Assembly: GCF_009829085.1 (NCBI RefSeq)
Contig: NZ_WUQY01000002.1
Coordinates: 62,001-126,000, forward strand
Reading direction: 5' to 3'
Origin: Sphingobacterium bovisgrunnientis
GTDB lineage: Bacteria; Bacteroidota; Bacteroidia; Sphingobacteriales; Sphingobacteriaceae
Length of the DNA: 64,000 nt
In this document: positions 43,852 through 54,300 of the stretch, one piece after another
Position numbering within the stretch: position 1 is the first letter of the stretch
Layout of the letters: each line of letters opens with the position of its first letter
Notes under the pieces: generated by a model
What the model saw: only the letters and a program-made list of their open reading frames with translations
Databases searched by the model: none
Told to the model about the DNA's origin: nothing
Translations under genes and position numbers: made by a program

Positions 43852-43878
43852 ATAATACTACAGCAGTTTTTTTTATTG

Positions 43879-45378
43879 CTAGTTAATATTCGGATTATTT
43901 AATATCTCATTTTGTGGAATTGAGAAGGTGATTTTTTGCGAATTAAATGGAATAACTTCCCCTGGATTAAATAGGTGATTTGAAGCTACAGTTATTGTTT
44001 TCTTATTTCGTTTATTATACAAATAAATTTTACCCTCACCCCACAGTTCTATACGAGTTTGGAAATAAATTTCATTCTTCAATGCATTCCCAGATAGAGA
44101 GGAAAGATAATTAACATTATCCTTTCTTAGCTCAACTAATTTTTTCAACGAATTAATAGCAGCAATATCCTGTCCTAAATTAGCATTTGCTTCTGCATTC
44201 AAAAGATAAAACTCATCTACACGCATATACAATAAATCTGTTGTCACAGGTAATTGTCCATCCCATACACGAGCAGGATCGAATAATTTATAAATAGGTA
44301 ATAACGCTGAAGCATGAAATTGTTTTTTTCGTATATCATCAGTAGGAATAGCGTCATATAGATCCTCACTTATAATTTTAGCATCTCCAGATGATGCATA
44401 ACTATACGTATAATAATCCATATGACCCCACCAAGAATCCAACGCAACATTACTTTCTGCTGTTAAATCAGTTCCCCACATCCAACTAGGAGTAGCTAAA
44501 TTATTAAAGCCTGACTCAGGATTAGTAACTACTCCACCTTGTATTATAGCCGCAGTTTCGCCTTTTGTTGTTAGCGGATGTCCTGAATTTGTAATAATAT
44601 CATTAGTTAATGTTACTACCTCTTGCCAATCTGCATTTGTACCTCTTGCCATTAGTGCATAACTTAACAGACCTTGTGCTACAGACTTACTAATTTGAGA
44701 TTTCGAAGATCTTGAAAAAGTTTCAAGGTTTGTTATTGCCGATCTAAGATCTTGAATAATAAATTCATAAACATCTTTTGAGGCTGAGAGAGGTTTGTCC
44801 GCCTCGGTAGCAGATTTATACAATGGAATTAACAATTCATTCCCGGTACCATAACCTTCTTTACCATATAATTGTGCAAGATAAAAATAAGCATATGCAC
44901 GCATAGCTTTAGCTTGCCCCATAACATGTTTACTAGCATCATCGGATAGAATAGCATCGGATCCTCCTAAAATATCAATAATTGAATTAGCAGCACGTAT
45001 TACTCTATAATAATAACGCCAAGGCATATATGAACCATTACTAGTAAAATCCACAGTAGGCTGAAATCTAGAAATGGCAACAAACCATCCATAGTTATCT
45101 CCCTCCATGACCATATCAGTAGATAGTAAATCCATGCTTATGTCATACGATTTTTGACCAAAGTCGTCATCTCCTGTTGTCCCCCCTGATTCAGGTGCAA
45201 ACATTAACGCATACAAACCTAGAACACTAGAATTAAGAGTATTAGGGTCCTTACTAACTACTTCTGCCAAATCTTTCTCAGAAATCACATCAGTGGGTGT
45301 TTTTTCTAAAAAATCTTTACTGCAAGCTGTTAACAGAACAGCCGATAGTATGAATATATTTAAAATATTATTTTTCAT
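43879..45378 (-). CDS. SusD/RagB-type nutrient-binding lipoprotein (pair 1)
   Basis: The 499-residue surface lipoprotein has a lipobox ending AVLLTACSKDFLEKTP (Cys about 19) and the SusD fold with TPR helices: SKHVMGQAKAMRAYAYFYLAQLYG near 150 and ARVWDGQLPVTTDLLYMRVDEFYLLNAEANANLG followed by FQTRIELWGEGKIYLYNKR toward the end. It binds substrate as the lid of the SusC-like channel encoded 4 bp upstream. It is clearly paralogous to the SusD at 56466-57983: both have SGGTTGDDDFGQK or SGGTTGHDDFGQK and the same SGFNNLATPSWMWG-type segment. Substrate unknown; no degradative enzyme is linked. Confidence 0.93.
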   Translation of the reverse strand: MKNNILNIFILSAVLLTACSKDFLEKTPTDVISEKDLAEVVSKDPNTLNSSVLGLYALMFAPESGGTTGDDDFGQKSYDISMDLLSTDMVMEGDNYGWFVAISRFQPTVDFTSNGSYMPWRYYYRVIRAANSIIDILGGSDAILSDDASKHVMGQAKAMRAYAYFYLAQLYGKEGYGTGNELLIPLYKSATEADKPLSASKDVYEFIIQDLRSAITNLETFSRSSKSQISKSVAQGLLSYALMARGTNADWQEVVTLTNDIITNSGHPLTTKGETAAIIQGGVVTNPESGFNNLATPSWMWGTDLTAESNVALDSWWGHMDYYTYSYASSGDAKIISEDLYDAIPTDDIRKKQFHASALLPIYKLFDPARVWDGQLPVTTDLLYMRVDEFYLLNAEANANLGQDIAAINSLKKLVELRKDNVNYLSSLSGNALKNEIYFQTRIELWGEGKIYLYNKRNKKTITVASNHLFNPGEVIPFNSQKITFSIPQNEILNNPNIN

Positions 45379-45382
45379 TGTT

Positions 45383-48300
45383 TTAAAATTTAGCTCTTAA
45401 ACCAAAAGAGAATGTTGATAATGGTGCATAAGTATACATACTTGTACTTCCCGCCTCTGATACCATTGGATTGAAACCTTTACGCTTAGTTGTCAAATAA
45501 AGATTATCACCAGACGCCCAAACACTTAGCCCATCAAAACCAAATGAACGCGTGAAATTTTGATTGAAATTATAGGCTAATCGAACATTATTCAATGCTA
45601 AATAATCTGCTTTTGTTAAAAATCTACTTGACGCAGAAGCTACATTAGCATCCTGATTATTTGATATTCTCGGTACATCTGTAATATCACCTGCTTTTTG
45701 CCATCTATTTAAAATATCAGAGTGCCAATTATTACTTCCAATAGTTCCATTAGCCATCAAATTTGCATAAGCACCATCATATGCATATCCACCTAAACTA
45801 TATAAGAACTGTGCATTAAAATTAAGCCCCTTATAACCTGCCGCTAAATTAAATGCACCACGAATCTTGGGAATAGCTGACTTATTAATGTATTTTATTG
45901 TTGCTTGTTGATAAACTTTAGTTTCTCCAACTAGAATCTCATCGTTATTAACATTTTCAAATGCAGATAATGAAACTATTCCTTGATCAATAGAATTGTC
46001 AAAAACCCCGTCACCATTTTTATCTATAAAATGAACTGCCCAAGTCGATCTTCCATCTTCGGAATCAACACCTACAAAATCTCTTAAATAAAAATCATAT
46101 ATGGATCGACCTTTTGACCATCCATAAGGAGATTGCGGATCCAAAATTTTTGGTAATCCTGTAGAGGGTTCTATAGGCATTTTTTTAAGTTTATTTTTAA
46201 AAACTTCGCCATTTACTCCTATGTCAAGGAAAAAGTCCTGATTTTTTAATAAATGTGCAGTAAGATCAAACTCAAAGCCTCGATTTTGTAATTCGCCATC
46301 ATTAACAGTTATTAAACCATATCCATTTGAGGGTCCTACTCGGCGATCAAAAATTAAATCAGTAGTATTCTTAATATAATATTCAAAAGATCCTGTCAAA
46401 TATCTTCCAATTTCGAAATCTACACCAGTTTGAAACATTTTTGCTTTCTCCCATGTTAAATCTGGGTTACCAATATTTGGCGCACCTATAGCTGCTAAAT
46501 CATCCAAATTGGAAAGAGGGTACGTAATCAAGCCAGGGTAATAAGCTCCTACTGATTGGTCTCCAATTACACCATAACTCATTTTTACTTTTAAATAATC
46601 AAATAAATTCTGATCATTCATAAATTCTTCTTTAGAAATTACCCAACTACCACCTATTGATCCAAAAGTACCCCATTTTTGATTTATAAATCTTGAAGAC
46701 CCATCACGACGCAAACTTCCTGACAGATAATATTTATTACTATAATCATAATTAACTTGCCCAAAGAAACTCTCGACAGAAAAACCCTCCTCGTATGATG
46801 AAAAAGGAAACGTTACAACTGCATTATCAAACTCCTCAGAGTCATCTCTTACAAGCTGTCTTTTTGAGCCTGACAGTACATTATTAGAAAAATCTTGCAC
46901 TTCGTGAGCAGCTAACACCTCAATATTATTCAACTCATTTATTGCCTTTCTATAACGTAATAAATTCAACAATGTGTAAGAGAAAGTTTCTGTTCTAGTT
47001 TGGGATATGGCACCATTAGTAGAAAACGAATTTCCATAAAATTTACTATTTCTCGATACATTTTTATTATGAAAATAGTTTATTCCTAGAGAGTTCTCAA
47101 AAGTCAAACCATCTATAATATTAAAATTTAAATAGGCTCTACCATTTACTTCATTTCTATAAGCTCTGCGCAATCCATATGTAGCATCAGCTAATGAATT
47201 AGTAGAATTAGCGAAACGTCTTTGAGTAGCTCTACCGTAATCATACAGATATCCTCCATAAATCGGGTCTGGGATTTTTTCTCCATCCTCATCTCTTTCA
47301 AATAAAGGAAAAATTGAAGGTATATTATCCATAAACCAAAAGATACTACCCGAATCATTTGATTGACCACTATTATTTCTTGTTGTACGCGCGAAAGATA
47401 AATTGACACCAGCATTCAACCAAGGCTTAACTTTATTATCTAAGTTGACACGACCAGATAATCGCTCAAAATCTGATTTTATAGAGTACCCCTTATCTGT
47501 TAGATACCCCAATGATGTATAGTAATTGCCTGTTTCTGTAGAACCGCCCATTTTTATATTGTAATCAGCTCTAAAGGCATTCTGAAAGGCATAGTCCTCC
47601 CAGTTTTCAGGGTCAAATTTTCTTGTAACTCCTGCCCTAACTGATTTAGTTACTGGATCAATTAATTCTGCAGCAGTAGCCACATTCCACAAATTACTAG
47701 CAGCATTAATTCCTGCTGAAGAAAATAACCTAGCATTAGCATATGCCACAGGATCTGCATTATTGATTATATTTCCGTGATTATACAGAGCTTCCCAACT
47801 TAATCCTATATATGTCTCAGGCGACTTAATTACATCATAACGAGGAATTAAAGCAGCATTTGTTCCCAGATTAACATCAGCTTCAACAAAAGCCTTTTTA
47901 CCACGACCAGATTTCGTAGTGATTACAATTACACCATTTGCACCTCTAGATCCATAAATAGCAGTAGCAGCACCATCTTTCAAAACAGTAGAAGATTCTA
48001 TGTCTTGTGGATTAATCGAAGTCAGATTTCCTGTATAAGGCACACCATCAACCACATATAATGGCGCACGATTTCCATTAACAGAACCAAAGCCACGAAT
48101 CCGAATTGTTGCAGCTGTACCAGGTTGACCAGTCGGGTTAACAACAGTTACGCCGGCAACTTCACCTGCTAAAGCTTGAGAAATATTAGATACATTTTTA
48201 CGTTCAAGAGTTTCAATTGTGATTTTCTTCGCCGATCCTGTGAAAGCTTCTTTTGTGGTACTGCCATAACCAACAATAACCACCTCTTCCAATGCTTGAT

Positions 48301-48592
48301 CACCACCTTGCAAAACAATCGATAAATTTGTGGAATTTCCGATAGAAACTCTCTGCGTTGTGTATCCAATATAAGATACATTTAATGTTGAGCCAGATGG
48401 CGCAGAAATTTTGAATCGACCTAATTCATCTGTTTGTGTGGCAGTATTAGAACCAACAACTGAAATAGATGCTCCACTTATTGGAGTTCCATCTGTTGAC
48501 GTAACTAAACCACTCACTTCTTTGGTTTGGGCAAATGAAATGCTGGAGATGCAAGCCATAGCAAACACTGTACTGAGTAACTTTTGCTTCAT
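45383..48592 (-). CDS. SusC/RagA-type TonB-linked outer membrane receptor (pair 1)
   Basis: The 1069-residue receptor has a signal peptide ending ISFAQ (about 22), a carboxypeptidase-regulatory-like domain (about 25-100), the TonB-proximal EVVIVGYGS, a plug domain (about 120-240, with ATIRIRGFGSVNGNRAPLYVVDGVPY and VLKDGAATAIYGSRGANGVIVITTKSG) and a barrel ending FSFGLRAKF. No STN domain is present, so no direct signalling to an anti-sigma factor is expected. It is a close paralogue of the SusC of pair 3, matching through plug and barrel. Its promoter region contains a large palindrome directly behind a TATGTTCG -7-like box. Confidence 0.95.
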   Translation of the reverse strand: MKQKLLSTVFAMACISSISFAQTKEVSGLVTSTDGTPISGASISVVGSNTATQTDELGRFKISAPSGSTLNVSYIGYTTQRVSIGNSTNLSIVLQGGDQALEEVVIVGYGSTTKEAFTGSAKKITIETLERKNVSNISQALAGEVAGVTVVNPTGQPGTAATIRIRGFGSVNGNRAPLYVVDGVPYTGNLTSINPQDIESSTVLKDGAATAIYGSRGANGVIVITTKSGRGKKAFVEADVNLGTNAALIPRYDVIKSPETYIGLSWEALYNHGNIINNADPVAYANARLFSSAGINAASNLWNVATAAELIDPVTKSVRAGVTRKFDPENWEDYAFQNAFRADYNIKMGGSTETGNYYTSLGYLTDKGYSIKSDFERLSGRVNLDNKVKPWLNAGVNLSFARTTRNNSGQSNDSGSIFWFMDNIPSIFPLFERDEDGEKIPDPIYGGYLYDYGRATQRRFANSTNSLADATYGLRRAYRNEVNGRAYLNFNIIDGLTFENSLGINYFHNKNVSRNSKFYGNSFSTNGAISQTRTETFSYTLLNLLRYRKAINELNNIEVLAAHEVQDFSNNVLSGSKRQLVRDDSEEFDNAVVTFPFSSYEEGFSVESFFGQVNYDYSNKYYLSGSLRRDGSSRFINQKWGTFGSIGGSWVISKEEFMNDQNLFDYLKVKMSYGVIGDQSVGAYYPGLITYPLSNLDDLAAIGAPNIGNPDLTWEKAKMFQTGVDFEIGRYLTGSFEYYIKNTTDLIFDRRVGPSNGYGLITVNDGELQNRGFEFDLTAHLLKNQDFFLDIGVNGEVFKNKLKKMPIEPSTGLPKILDPQSPYGWSKGRSIYDFYLRDFVGVDSEDGRSTWAVHFIDKNGDGVFDNSIDQGIVSLSAFENVNNDEILVGETKVYQQATIKYINKSAIPKIRGAFNLAAGYKGLNFNAQFLYSLGGYAYDGAYANLMANGTIGSNNWHSDILNRWQKAGDITDVPRISNNQDANVASASSRFLTKADYLALNNVRLAYNFNQNFTRSFGFDGLSVWASGDNLYLTTKRKGFNPMVSEAGSTSMYTYAPLSTFSFGLRAKF

Positions 48593-48654
48593 AAGTTATA
48601 GTTTTTGTTAGTAAATAAACCATTATCAAATTTTGGTAAAATGATTATGTTATG

Positions 48655-48662
48655 CGAACATA
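48655..48662 (-). promoter_or_regulatory. Candidate -7 element for susC of pair 1
   Basis: On the minus strand TATGTTCG differs from TAnnTTTG at one base. The context TATGTTCGCATA is nearly the same as TATGTTTGCATA in front of susC of pair 2 (rc of 54561-54572), which supports both as promoters. It is 63-70 bp from the start codon. Confidence 0.45.
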
Positions 48663-48664
48663 AC

Positions 48665-48711
48665 TATTTTAATTTGAAATGTTAAAAAATTTAACATTTC
48701 AAATTAAAATA
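48665..48711. repeat. Perfect 22-bp inverted repeat with 3-base spacer
   Basis: Arms 48665-48686 and 48690-48711 are exact reverse complements with a 3-base AAA spacer; the core reads GAAATGTTAAA-AAA-TTTAACATTTC. It lies three bases upstream of the -7-like box of susC of pair 1, covering the -33 region, where an operator or activator site would sit. It could also form a hairpin, but no gene ends here. Confidence 0.85.
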
Positions 48712-48769
48712 TAAACTAAAAAAAACTTATAAAAAATATAAGCAAATAATAACTTAAAACTTTTTTCTC

Positions 48770-48804
48770 AAAACTTTTTAAGCAAAACTTTTTAAGCAAA
48801 ACTT
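48770..48804. repeat. Tandem 14-bp repeat, 2.5 copies
   Basis: AAAACTTTTTAAGC occurs at 48770-48783 and 48784-48797, followed by AAAACTT at 48798-48804. It lies upstream of the palindrome and has no recognised function. Confidence 0.8.
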
Positions 48805-49203
48805 AAATTGAAATAATTATGAATAATATACTTAGCCTTGAAATAAATCAACAAAATAGATCATTTAAGACACTATATTAGTAATATTTATGAAAATGAA
48901 TTTTCAGGAATTTTATATATAGCAACACAGATAAATCAAACCTTTACTTCTATTTTAGCAATTTCACCAATAAAGACATGATTTAATTTATTATTTAATT
49001 CAGACACATTAGCCTGTAAATAAAATTGATAAAAGAGATTCCAAATAAAAGTTCTTCATAGGAAAAATTATGAATACCCAAATACAACAAGAATAAGCAT
49101 CAAATATTAAGCCCTCATGATTAACCTTATTAATTGACTTTCTGAAGCGACCATTCTGTGAAAATTGTTAATTTAAACAATTGAATCATATTAATTTAAG
49201 AAT

Positions 49204-49854
49204 TTATAATTTAGAAAGCAGTTGATGTTTTAGTAAAAGAATTGTGGCTTCATTCAATCCTTCTTTGTTTATTTTAAAATACGATTTAATAATGTCAGTT
49301 TTTGAAGGAAAAATTTTTATAAATGAATTTTGTTTTCCGTCAAATGGGTACAGTTTATTATCTTTATAAATAAAATACTGATCCTTATTTCTCTTATATT
49401 CTGAGGGTACACCCTCTTCGTATGTATTTCTGGCTGGCTTAGCCTTTATGTAGTTTATACTTATTACTTTTGTAATCCTAATTTGATTTGTATCTGCTAA
49501 AATCTGATGATATTGCAATTTGTTGTTGTTATCAATTAATAAATAATTAATAAACTCATTTGAAACCCTTGTTGTAGCTTCCTTACTTAATTCTATAATA
49601 TTATTATTATCAGCTTTATATTCCATCAAATCTTTAAGTGCATTATATCTTATCAAATACTTTTTGTCACTTCCGTTAACAGAATAAAGCTTAAAATCAT
49701 CAACATATTTTGAACCCTTAACTTCTGTATCAGTACTACCTAGCGGTCTACCGAAAACCAAAAAAGAATTTACCCCTTCTTGATATCTAATCTGTGTAAA
49801 GCAAGTCAAACTATTGACCATCAATAAAATTAATAAATAGATATACTTTCTCAT
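49204..49854 (-). CDS. Small secreted protein of unknown function downstream of SusC/SusD pair 2
   Basis: The 216-residue protein has a signal peptide (about 1-21, ending CFTQ) and no domain I recognise. The mature part is charged and mixes short strands (YLIRYNALKDLMEYKADN) with helices. It may be an unrelated exported protein rather than a part of the uptake system, because a terminator lies between it and the SusD of pair 2. No enzyme motif is seen. Confidence 0.6.
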   Translation of the reverse strand: MRKYIYLLILLMVNSLTCFTQIRYQEGVNSFLVFGRPLGSTDTEVKGSKYVDDFKLYSVNGSDKKYLIRYNALKDLMEYKADNNNIIELSKEATTRVSNEFINYLLIDNNNKLQYHQILADTNQIRITKVISINYIKAKPARNTYEEGVPSEYKRNKDQYFIYKDNKLYPFDGKQNSFIKIFPSKTDIIKSYFKINKEGLNEATILLLKHQLLSKL

Positions 49855-49873
49855 TATAATAAGATTAAAGTAA

Positions 49874-49903
49874 AAAGGACAGTATTATAACATACTGTCC
49901 TTT
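49874..49903 (-). terminator. Terminator of SusC/SusD pair 2
   Basis: AAAGGACAGTAT (49874-49885) and ATACTGTCCTTT (49892-49903) form a perfect 12-bp stem with a 6-base loop, ten bases after the SusD stop. The minus-strand RNA continues UUUACUUU. Confidence 0.82.
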
Positions 49904-49913
49904 ATATTTTTAA

Positions 49914-51368
49914 TTATTCATATCCTTCGTTTTGTTGTATCAATTGATTTGCTAATCTTTCTTCATTAGGAATTGGTAATACAAATCTAAAATCATTTGC
50001 TGGCAAAGTTGCAGTTGCAGGAGTAGGTGCATCAGCCGTTGCACGCTGTACAGGTAGCCCTCTACGCTTTAAATCCCAAAAACGGTGCCCCTCGAAAGCT
50101 AATTCTTTATATCTCTCATTCATTATTGCTTGGATAATTAAATCTTTAGAAGCAAATGATTGATTAACATATCCATTTATTCGAGCTGCTCTTAAAGTAT
50201 TAAGGTCTGATTCAGCACTATTAGCACCATTAACCAATCCATCCTCAGCACGAGCCTCAGCCCTAATTAAATACATTTCAGCTGTTCTAAAAACTTTTAG
50301 ATCATTCACATTTTCATTAGCAGAAGCATATTCACCTCCAGCATATTTCTTTACAATCTTAGATGGCTTACCTTGAACTGAAGCCAAGATTGGTTCATCT
50401 ATCAAATAGTTTTCAAAGCGAATATCGTTAACTTGATCAAAAGAATCCCATAATTTGCTCGATGGCACCCAAGAAATAGAACCTGGAGCCTGTAGTACAC
50501 CATTTACTCTAGTGAATAACCCTCTATAAATACTTCCTAATCTTGTATTTGATACAGTTTTTGCTATTTTAAAGCCAACCTCAGCATTATTTGTATCCTT
50601 CCAGATACCAGGAAACTCTGTCTTTGTGGCAAGTGGTTTAGCATTTATATATTCAGTAGAATATGTAATAGCATCTTTCCAATTGCGCATATATAAAGCA
50701 ACCCTAGCTTGTAAACCCACCACTGCTAAACGACTCGCTCTATATACATCAGTAGATGTTGCTGGCAACAAAGTTTTTGCTTCTGTAATATCAGCAAGAA
50801 TCTTTTGAAAATATGTATCCATATTTTCTCTAGCCTTTGGCTCCAGAGATGGTTCAGTCATATAAATCATGCCTAACCCACTAGGATCGTAATTTTTACA
50901 GTAATACCTAAATAATTCAAAATGTGCAAAAGCCCTTAAAAATAATGCCTCCCCTTTTATAATTGACTTTTTAGCCTCATCTGTAGACGCCTCTGAAACC
51001 GCATTTGGTAATGCTATAAAGATCCTATTCACACGATCGATTACTCTATACAAAGGATCAACAGCAGTATAGCTATCTCTAATACCTATGTCATCTGCCG
51101 CAAATTGCCACTCATGTGTTGTTTGAGCATTATAAAAATCACCAGCTTTTAATTCATCAGAAAAAACCCCATTCAATCTTACCGCCATGTCGGCATCGTA
51201 AGACGAATATGCACCCATCAATAATGACTCATTATTACTTACAGTTCTAAGAGCAATATCACCTCCTAAGAAATCAGTTTCTTTGATTTCTAATAAATTA
51301 TTACAAGAGGTTGAAAGAAATAGAATGGATGCAATAGTATATATTTTAAGAAAATTCCTTTTCATCAC
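49914..51368 (-). CDS. SusD/RagB-type nutrient-binding lipoprotein (pair 2)
   Basis: The 484-residue lipoprotein has a lipobox ending LFLSTSCNNLLEIKE (Cys about 22). It is a more ordinary RagB/SusD than those of pairs 1 and 3: KSIIKGEALFLRAFAHFELFRYYCKNYDPSG, ASRLAVVGLQARVALYMRNWKDA, DLKVFRTAEMYLIRAEARAEDG and AIMNERYKELAFEGHRFWDLKRRG are classical family segments. It shares the start of its operon with the SusC-like gene 9 bp upstream. The divergence from the neighbouring SusD paralogues indicates a different ligand. Confidence 0.94.
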   Translation of the reverse strand: MMKRNFLKIYTIASILFLSTSCNNLLEIKETDFLGGDIALRTVSNNESLLMGAYSSYDADMAVRLNGVFSDELKAGDFYNAQTTHEWQFAADDIGIRDSYTAVDPLYRVIDRVNRIFIALPNAVSEASTDEAKKSIIKGEALFLRAFAHFELFRYYCKNYDPSGLGMIYMTEPSLEPKARENMDTYFQKILADITEAKTLLPATSTDVYRASRLAVVGLQARVALYMRNWKDAITYSTEYINAKPLATKTEFPGIWKDTNNAEVGFKIAKTVSNTRLGSIYRGLFTRVNGVLQAPGSISWVPSSKLWDSFDQVNDIRFENYLIDEPILASVQGKPSKIVKKYAGGEYASANENVNDLKVFRTAEMYLIRAEARAEDGLVNGANSAESDLNTLRAARINGYVNQSFASKDLIIQAIMNERYKELAFEGHRFWDLKRRGLPVQRATADAPTPATATLPANDFRFVLPIPNEERLANQLIQQNEGYE

Positions 51369-51377
51369 TTTATTCTT

Positions 51378-54300
51378 TTAAAATTTAAAATCAATACCAA
51401 AAACAAACATTCTTGGATTTGGATATTCAACTAAACTAATATTATTGTTATCCTCTGGATCAGTACCTGCCCAAGGACTCCACACAGCCAAATTATATGC
51501 ATTAAAGTATAAATTTGCACCTTTAACTACAGTATTTCCTGCATATTTTATCTCTGGCAAACTATAAGCTACATTAAGATTTCTTAGACGTAAAAATTTA
51601 GCGTCTTGCAAATCAGAATTTGTAAAGCCTTTTGCATAAGCCGGGCTTGGGAAAAACTTATTATCACCAGGCTTCAACCACTGATTGTCAATTAATTCTC
51701 TAGATTGAGTTATCGCACCTGTATTACCTCTAGTTCCATCCGTTATCCAGTTACGCACATTATTACTTCTTACTACATCAAATTGATAAGAAAACAATAA
51801 TCCTACAGAAAATCTTTTATACCTAAAGTCCGCATTGAATCCTCCTACATGTTTAGGTAGATAAGTACCAAAATCAGCAAATCTTCCCGCTTCTGCTAAT
51901 GCATAAACTTTAGTCGTACCATCTTGAGCATAATAAGTAGGACGTCCGTTATCAGGATTTGCCCCTAAATAATTATATGTATAATGCGAACCATATGGTA
52001 ATCCCTTTCTGATGATAAACGTTCCTAATTCATATTCAGAAACAAGGCCTAAATCTTCAATTTTGTTAATATTTATAGCATGATTTAACCCTAGTGAAAC
52101 ATCGAAATCTTGATTTCTAACAACATCCACAGCTAATAATGCTTCAATACCTTTGTTAGACATCTTACCGGCATTTATTGCCATATTATTAAAGCCAGTC
52201 GTATTGCTCAATGGCTGGTTAACAAATAAATCGTTAGTCATTTCTTTATAAACATCCAACGTCAAACGAGCTCTACTATCCCATGTTGCAAAATCAACTC
52301 CAATATTTGTCTTATTTACAGTTTCGATTTTCAGATTAGGATTACCGGGAGTTGAAGGACCTAAACCAGGAAGTGTAGAACCAGAATATGATGAAGAGCC
52401 AAAAGATGGTATTTGAGCTGATAAATAATTTGGAACGCTAAATCCATTAACAGCGTAACTATTAACTGTTATACTACCAATATTTGGAGTCTGACCATAT
52501 GTAGCACGTAATCTCAAATCATTTACAAAACCTAAATCTTCGATAAATGACTCTTTAATAGCGTTCCATACAAGACCTGTAGACCAAGTAGTAATCTCTC
52601 GATTATCGATATTAACAATTCTAGATGTACCATCTCGACGGATATTTGCATTAATTAAATACTTGTCATTATACGCGTACTCAGCTGTACCGAAATACGA
52701 ACGAATACCATATCCAGATCTTGCACTAGTAGAATTTTGTGCCATTGAAGCTGCACCATTAGTTGGCAATGGATTCGCTCCTTGACCTGTCCAAGGTAAA
52801 GAAGGATTAAGATTATATAATACAAAGCCCATACCTTTATTATATACACGAATACCTTCAAAATATGCACCCGCTCTTACAGCATGAACATCAGCGAAAG
52901 TTTTACTATAATTTAAACTTGATGTATTAATAAGCTGCGCATTAACCATACTTGCTTCTCTGACAAAACCCTTATTATAAGTTTGTACAGATCCGCGATA
53001 AGAGTCCGGGTTAATATAGTATTCATACAGATTATTATCAGCATCCAGACCAGTTGTGTTTCTAAGAACTAAATCATCTGTTAATTTAAACGCAAGAGTT
53101 AGACCAGTGTTGATTTTCCATTTTTTCTCTGTCCAACGCGAATTTTCTGCTGTTTCTATTAAGTTGGCTAAAGCTTTTGGGTTTAAGTTGGTACTTCCCC
53201 CTCCAAAATTTAAATCACCATTTGCTAAATATGGATTTTCATATGGTCTAGCTCTATAAATCATTTGGAATGGATTTAATGTACTATTTCCCCATGAATC
53301 GCCTATAGCATTGTTTTGAATACCATATGATAGGTTACTATTCCATTTTAAAGTGAAACGTCCCTTATCATACCCCATGTTAAAACGTCCCGAATACCGA
53401 TCATAATCAGAAGTTTTATCAATACCTTCTTGAGAAAAATATCCCAAACTAGAAAAATATGTAATATTATCAGCCCCTCCCTGAAGATTTATCTCATAAT
53501 TTTGAGACAATCCATTTCTAAACAATATATCCTTAATATCTGAATTAATGTTACGAGTACTATCAAGTTTCCTTGCATACTCATCTTTTTGAGCTTGAGA
53601 CAGATTTGCGTTAGCTGGATTTAAAGGACTATAATACCAGCCCGGTACATTAGAAAAATTAGCATTAGTTGATTGTGTTATGACACCTGTACGCTCTTCA
53701 TATGCTAGTAACTCTGCTGTATTCATCAAATTAAGCCTATCAAAATTCGGTGGAGCAGTTGATCCCAATTGTGTTCTGAATGTAATATCAGATTTACCCT
53801 TTTTACCCGACTTTGTGGTAATAACAATAACTCCTACCCCCCCTCTGGCACCATATAAAGCTGCAGCATTTGCATCTTTTAGAACTGTAACAGATTCAAA
53901 ATCATTTTGATTTAAGCTTTCTAATCCTGAAACCGGAATACCATCTACAATATATAAAGGTTGAGCACCAGCTCCTTGTATAGATTTAATACCCCTAATA
54001 GTGATTGTCGCGCCATTACCTGGTTGACCTGACCCTGAGTTTGCAAGAACACCTGGCAATCTTCCTTGCAAATTTTGAGTAATATTTGCTACAGGCTTAT
54101 TTTCGACTTCTTTTGGTCCAATAGTTGCCGCAGCTCCCGCAAAGTCCGATTTTTTTACAGTGCCATATCCAGTTATCACTACCTCTTCTAAAGCTTGATC
54201 TCCTGGAGTAAGTACTATGGACAAATTTGCAGACCCGCCAATAGATACACGTTGAGAAATGTATCCGATATAAGATACACTTAACGTGGCACCTGAACTA

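Larger units (their letters stand above)
48593..49203. other. Noncoding region upstream of susC of pair 1
   Basis: This 611-bp AT-rich stretch has no credible gene. It contains a -7-like box, a 22-bp perfect palindrome and a short tandem repeat, listed separately. The part from about 48840 to 49200 shows nothing I can interpret; the low complexity may be remnant DNA between the two SusC/SusD modules. Confidence 0.5.

Noticed and set aside
48770-48804. CRISPR-like repeat.
   Set aside because: The units are 14 bp, directly adjacent with no spacers, and no cas genes are present.
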